From Saprospiraceae bacterium (GTDB lineage: Bacteria; Bacteroidota; Bacteroidia; Chitinophagales; Saprospiraceae), in the NCBI GenBank assembly GCA_029263015.1, contig JAJCYI010000017.1, forward strand, positions 1 through 43,717: a stretch of DNA of 43,717 nt. The letters are read 5' to 3'. Each line of letters begins with the position of its first letter. Positions within the stretch are counted from its first letter, which is position 1. A model generated the notes under the pieces. The model ran no database searches, was not told where the DNA came from, and was given only the letters and a program-made list of their open reading frames with translations. Of this stretch, positions 40,729 through 43,717 are shown piece after piece. The translations under genes and the position numbers were made by a program.

Positions 40729-41367
40729 ATGAAAAAAAATACAATTCTATTGCTTTTTGCCATGCTTGCGGTGTTCCGTTCAGAAGCCCATGTGACCCTT
40801 AACAACCCTGAAGGAGGGGAGTCGTTCAGCCCGGGCGAAACGGTGACCGTGGAATGGCAAATTACTGTTGCCCACGATTTGCAGAATTGGGATTTGTTCT
40901 TTTCCAGTAACGGTGGGGGGACGTGGGAAGCAATTAAAATGGATATTATCCCTGATAGTTTTGAACCGGGCGCTGTTATGACTTTTGCCTGGCTCGTGCC
41001 ATTACCTCAAACATTCCAAGGTCAAATCAGGATAGTGATGGACAACGAAGAAACCGATTATGAAGACATCAGCGGGAATTTTACAATTGCGCCCTTAACT
41101 GGTACTGATGAAGCATTTGTCCCAGATGGGATCAATGCTTACCCTAATCCAATGACCGATCATGCAACTTTGGAATTTGACAACGCTGGGCACGAAAGCC
41201 ATGTCCTGATACTTTACGATACGCAAGGACGACTTGCAAAAGCAATAATCAATATTACGACCGACAAAGTGAGGATCAATGGCACGGACTTGTCAGCGGG
41301 ACTGTATTTCTATCAACTGTGCACCAAAAGAAGAATTCGTGCAACTGGTAAATTGGTGATTAAATGA
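40729..41367 (+). CDS. secreted protein, Kre9/KNH-like domain plus T9SS type A sorting domain
   Basis: 212 residues: signal peptide (MKKNTILLLFAMLAVFRSEA), then a beta-sandwich segment (~21-125) with HVTLNNPEGGESFSPGETVTVEW, QNWDLFFSSNGGGTWEAI and GQIRIVMDNE, which resembles the Kre9/KNH-like (Ser-Thr-rich GPI-anchored) domain common in small Bacteroidota secreted proteins. The last ~78 residues (NAYPNPMTDHATLEF, LYDTQGRLAKA, GLYFYQLCTKRRI, GKLVIK) are a T9SS type A sorting domain. No enzyme motif. Stands alone; the gap downstream holds two inverted-repeat elements. Confidence 0.88.
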   Translation: MKKNTILLLFAMLAVFRSEAHVTLNNPEGGESFSPGETVTVEWQITVAHDLQNWDLFFSSNGGGTWEAIKMDIIPDSFEPGAVMTFAWLVPLPQTFQGQIRIVMDNEETDYEDISGNFTIAPLTGTDEAFVPDGINAYPNPMTDHATLEFDNAGHESHVLILYDTQGRLAKAIINITTDKVRINGTDLSAGLYFYQLCTKRRIRATGKLVIK

Positions 41368-41498
41368 AATGTACTGAATGATACCTTGCAATCCTTGGTC
41401 AGGATGTCGCTTTCTTTTTTGACCAAAAAACCGAACATATCCATCGTCCTTGCAATTTCCTGTGCCCTTGTTTGGCAGGTAAAAAATCCAGGCAGACA
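41368..41498. other. spacer with possible decayed coding sequence
   Basis: No intact gene. The minus strand about 41392-41480 reads as protein-like RAQEIARTMDMFGFLVKKES, without start or family; it may be a gene scar next to the MITE-like element. Low certainty. Confidence 0.2.
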
Positions 41499-41499
41499 T

Positions 41500-41661
41500 T
41501 AGACATCTTTCCTAAATAACTATAAGTCAGCTAAACAGTCTTTTTCCGTCATACTTCGTTATTTTTTTCAGCAATAGCTTCGGCAATTCCTTCAAAAAAT
41601 GCCTCGTCTGACAAAAAAATCCTTGTTTCCATGCCTTAAATTTATTTAGGAAAGATGTCTA
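41500..41661 (-). mobile_element. 162-bp MITE-like element with 20-bp terminal inverted repeats
   Basis: Perfect 20-bp terminal repeats: TAGACATCTTTCCTAAATAA at 41500-41519 and its complement at 41642-41661. ATT occurs just outside/at each end (41498-41500 and 41661-41663), compatible with a 3-bp target duplication. Inside, minus strand 41632-41549, is a 27-codon frame METRIFLSDEAFFEGIAEAI... with start 9 bp from the terminal repeat; it looks like the N-terminus of a lost gene. This fits an internally deleted insertion sequence. Confidence 0.75.
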
Positions 41662-41697
41662 TTATTGTTTCCCCACATCTCTTTGTAAAAGAAAATA

Positions 41698-41771
41698 AAT
41701 AACTTAGACCAACTCAATAAGCGTGACTTATTATTTTATTCAGACCTTCGTTTCACATGGTCTAAGTTATT
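41698..41771. repeat. inverted repeat AATAACTTAGACCA with 46-nt interior
   Basis: 14-bp perfect arms (41698-41711 with 41758-41771); the interior holds a smaller hairpin AATAAG-CGTGA-CTTATT at 41716-41732. It ends 27 bp before the stop of the minus-strand gene at 41799 and may shape its 3' end, or be a small mobile repeat. Confidence 0.65.
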
Positions 41772-41798
41772 GATTTCACTTTTCTTTGACGCAAAGAA

Positions 41799-43562
41799 TC
41801 ATTCTTTTACCATCAATTTTCCGCTGCCCAGCCGTCGCCCTTCCGCAGACAGCACCCAAAAATAAAGTCCTTTCGGTACGCCCCACAGCGGCAGGGTGAA
41901 ATACCCTTGTCCGCCCGGCAGTGCCCATTCCTTTACCTTGCGCCCCGCCACATCGTACAGCGAAAAAATGACAGCGCCCGTGCCCGGCAGGCGGTACTGC
42001 AACAGGAACTGCCCGCTGGCGGGATTGGGAAAAACGGCTACCTTGCCCAGTGCCCCCGCTTCCAAAGTGCCCACCACCACCATCGTGTCCACCTTTATCC
42101 ACCGACAATAGGTGTCCTCGTCTACTTCGTTCCGCACCGTTTGGCAGACGTAATATTCTCCAGGTTCACTATATGTATGAATAGGATTCCTTACAGCACT
42201 GCCATTTCCTTCACCAAAATCCCACTCCCATTCCTCGGGTCGATAATTGGAGTTGTCGGAAAAGGTGACTTCGAGTTCTTCGGTGAAATAGGTGAACCCC
42301 GCTAGTGGGTGGTTGTCCAGCCCGAGGGTGTCGCAGGGGCTGCCGTCCAAAGGGCCGAGGCGGTAGTTGGGGAAGTTGGGGACGGACTTGTCGTTGAGGT
42401 TGGGGAGGTTGATGGAATGCTGGGCGAGGTGGCTGGCCATGCCGTACTGGTTGGGGGTGTTGATGACGTGCATGACAGTGTCGGACACACCAGATGATAT
42501 ATAGATTTTCCCATCTGGGCCGATTTGAGGTGTGCCAAACAATGCATTGGACCAATATGAAATGTAGCCATCATACTCACCCACAAGGGTTTTTGTTGGT
42601 TCTATTTGCGGGTTTGAAAGATCATACTGCCAAATCAATTTGTTAGTGATAACATACAAATACCTTGAATCAGGCGACACGGCTGCACCACCATACAGAA
42701 AGCTCGTATCGTTCACTTCAAAATGTTCCAAGTGGGTAAGTGTTCCGGTGCACCTGTCGAAGTCATAAATGTCTATGGCGTTCCATGGATCGAAACGGAC
42801 ATCCTGCCGGATGTACTTTGTGCCATCAGGAGAGAAGATAGCATTGCCAACAGAACCGTGATCAAGATCAATCGGAGGGCCTGGTGTTTGCATCCCCTCA
42901 TGTAAAACGCCTTCTGGTGTCAATAATAAAGTATGATAGGAGGAATTCGGTTCATACCTTTCAGCCACAGGCATCCACCAGTCCCTGCCGTTGGCGTGTT
43001 TGGCAGCAGACAATTTCCCAGTTGCCAAGGTATCAATTATCAGTTTTTCGTCTTTCAGGATTACTTTGCCAAGACCGTTGTTCTGGGACATGTCAACAAT
43101 GGAGCGGGACAATTCTGGGATGTGTGAATTTAGGCCTCCTGCATCGAAGTCCACAGGCTCATGAAAAATATAAAAAAGGCTATCATTTCCAAGGGCAGGC
43201 AGTATCAGTAAAGCTTGAAGTACATTTAGGCCAGAGAATCCCAGGGTAAAATCAATATCCGTGATGTCATTTCCATTTTCCATTATGTGATGGGATGCAT
43301 CTATTATGTCAATTCCATTTGTATAAAATAATAGATTGCCTTCTGCATTACTGATTGATGCGTTTGCTTTGAATAAATCTATGACGGACGCTCCCTCCGA
43401 GATGTACAGGCTGTCATTTTCGAAGTTAAAAACCGTCCTTCCCAAGTCAGGATGGGGTGTGCCAAAATCATATCCCATGATCCATGTGTTGTCATGCTTT
43501 TGCCCAAACAATTGGATTGTTACTACTAACTGAATCAGTGCTATAAAAATTGAATACTTCAT
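41799..43562 (-). CDS. secreted propeller/PKD protein with T9SS type A sorting domain
   Basis: 587 residues from the ATG at 43562 (the upstream in-frame TTG at 43568 adds two residues only). Signal peptide MKYSIFIALIQLVVTIQLFG. A long beta-propeller body follows (FNFENDSLYISEG, NAIFSPDGTKYIRQD, GGAAVSPDSRYLYVI, PQIGPDGKIYIS), then a PKD domain near 440-475 (WEWDFGEGNGSAVRNP, HTYSEPGEYYVC) and a type A sorting domain (VAVFPNPASGQFLLQY to SGKLMVKE, ~510-587). This order occurs in many T9SS cargo proteins. An insertion sequence ends about 18 bp upstream of the start codon, so its native promoter has been separated; any expression now depends on the IS end. Confidence 0.9.
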   Translation of the reverse strand: MKYSIFIALIQLVVTIQLFGQKHDNTWIMGYDFGTPHPDLGRTVFNFENDSLYISEGASVIDLFKANASISNAEGNLLFYTNGIDIIDASHHIMENGNDITDIDFTLGFSGLNVLQALLILPALGNDSLFYIFHEPVDFDAGGLNSHIPELSRSIVDMSQNNGLGKVILKDEKLIIDTLATGKLSAAKHANGRDWWMPVAERYEPNSSYHTLLLTPEGVLHEGMQTPGPPIDLDHGSVGNAIFSPDGTKYIRQDVRFDPWNAIDIYDFDRCTGTLTHLEHFEVNDTSFLYGGAAVSPDSRYLYVITNKLIWQYDLSNPQIEPTKTLVGEYDGYISYWSNALFGTPQIGPDGKIYISSGVSDTVMHVINTPNQYGMASHLAQHSINLPNLNDKSVPNFPNYRLGPLDGSPCDTLGLDNHPLAGFTYFTEELEVTFSDNSNYRPEEWEWDFGEGNGSAVRNPIHTYSEPGEYYVCQTVRNEVDEDTYCRWIKVDTMVVVGTLEAGALGKVAVFPNPASGQFLLQYRLPGTGAVIFSLYDVAGRKVKEWALPGGQGYFTLPLWGVPKGLYFWVLSAEGRRLGSGKLMVKE

Positions 43563-43579
43563 AATCAAAATAAAAGCCT

Positions 43580-43717
43580 TAGAGTATGTTTTAAAATTTA
43601 ATTCTGAATTCTTGAAAGAATGATATCAATAAATGTGATCTGGACAAAGGCCGCAGAAGATTCAGGGGTTTTCTCGTAATCCTTGCTCAACCTCCGGAAG
43701 AAATTGAACCATGCAAA
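43580..43717 (-). mobile_element. end of an IS5-like insertion sequence, cut by the window
   Basis: Contains the transposase 3' end and, between its stop and the next gene, a likely terminal repeat AGAGTATGTTTTAAAATTTA (43581-43600). The outer boundary near 43580 is estimated. The rest of the element lies outside the window. Confidence 0.6.
43598..43717 (-). CDS. IS5-like family transposase, C-terminal 39 residues (partial)
   Basis: Reading out of the window edge: FAWFNFFRRLSKDYEKTPES, SAAFVQITFIDIILSRI, then stop. This is the characteristic end of IS5-family DDE transposases (WxxxxRRLxKDYE followed by an 'AFIxIAxIxIILxRL' helix). Too short for the ORF to be called on length. The DDE catalytic residues are outside the window, so activity cannot be judged. 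Confidence 0.8.
   Translation of the reverse strand, partial: FAWFNFFRRLSKDYEKTPESSAAFVQITFIDIILSRIQN

Overview
The window looks like chromosomal DNA of a Bacteroidota member, most likely from the Saprospiria / Saprospiraceae side. Support: six secreted proteins carry type IX secretion system (T9SS) C-terminal sorting modules (four type A, two gliding-motility/CHB type B); T9SS-linked components occur (SprE/PorW-like lipoprotein, DUF6089/PorG-like barrel, PorP/SprF, a PorE-like TPR/PD40 protein); several upstream regions contain the Bacteroidota -7 box TAnnTTTG; and the E1 of a branched-chain-type 2-oxoacid dehydrogenase is an alpha-beta fusion. The taxon is inferred from content, not from a marker gene. 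I saw no tRNA, rRNA or CRISPR array.

Layout. 1-6.5 kb: a T9SS cargo gene, adk, obg, a YqeY-like gene, lpxD, an unknown membrane protein, and a PadR regulator overlapping an M23 peptidase gene, with a double operator upstream. 6.6-15.7 kb: a 2211-residue PKD/SprB-repeat adhesin with a type B sorting domain, preceded by a PorE-like gene. 15.7-19.9 kb: a divergent LytTR two-component system whose propeller sensor kinase is broken at a G9 tract. Two 9-12-9 direct repeats resembling LytTR sites flank it; the second precedes a gene-free stretch ending in a terminator, a candidate regulated small RNA. 20-26.7 kb: dehydrogenase E2, an M23 peptidase, SprE/PorW and a PorG-like barrel. 26.8-31 kb: a MITE-like element, the fused E1, a degenerate receiver protein and rfbA. 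31-40.1 kb: a lipoprotein resembling an inactivated M48 peptidase, a T9SS cargo gene, and an adhesin + PorP/SprF pair of the sprB-sprF kind. 40.7-43.7 kb: two more T9SS cargo genes, a second MITE-like element and the 3' end of an IS5-type transposase cut by the window edge.

How it fits together. Most of the window is surface and secretion biology: envelope components, giant adhesins and cargo for the T9SS, with two M23 peptidases. Housekeeping genes (adk, obg, lpxD, rfbA, E1/E2) are interspersed. The most notable non-coding content is a set of long near-perfect palindromes in gaps and at gene ends, some sharing arm sequences, plus short tandem 'filler' repeats that in places run into coding sequence. 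The best candidate for something undescribed is the LytTR locus: sensor, regulator, a likely autoregulatory site placed between the divergent sensor and PorE-like/adhesin genes, and a second site apparently driving a small RNA.
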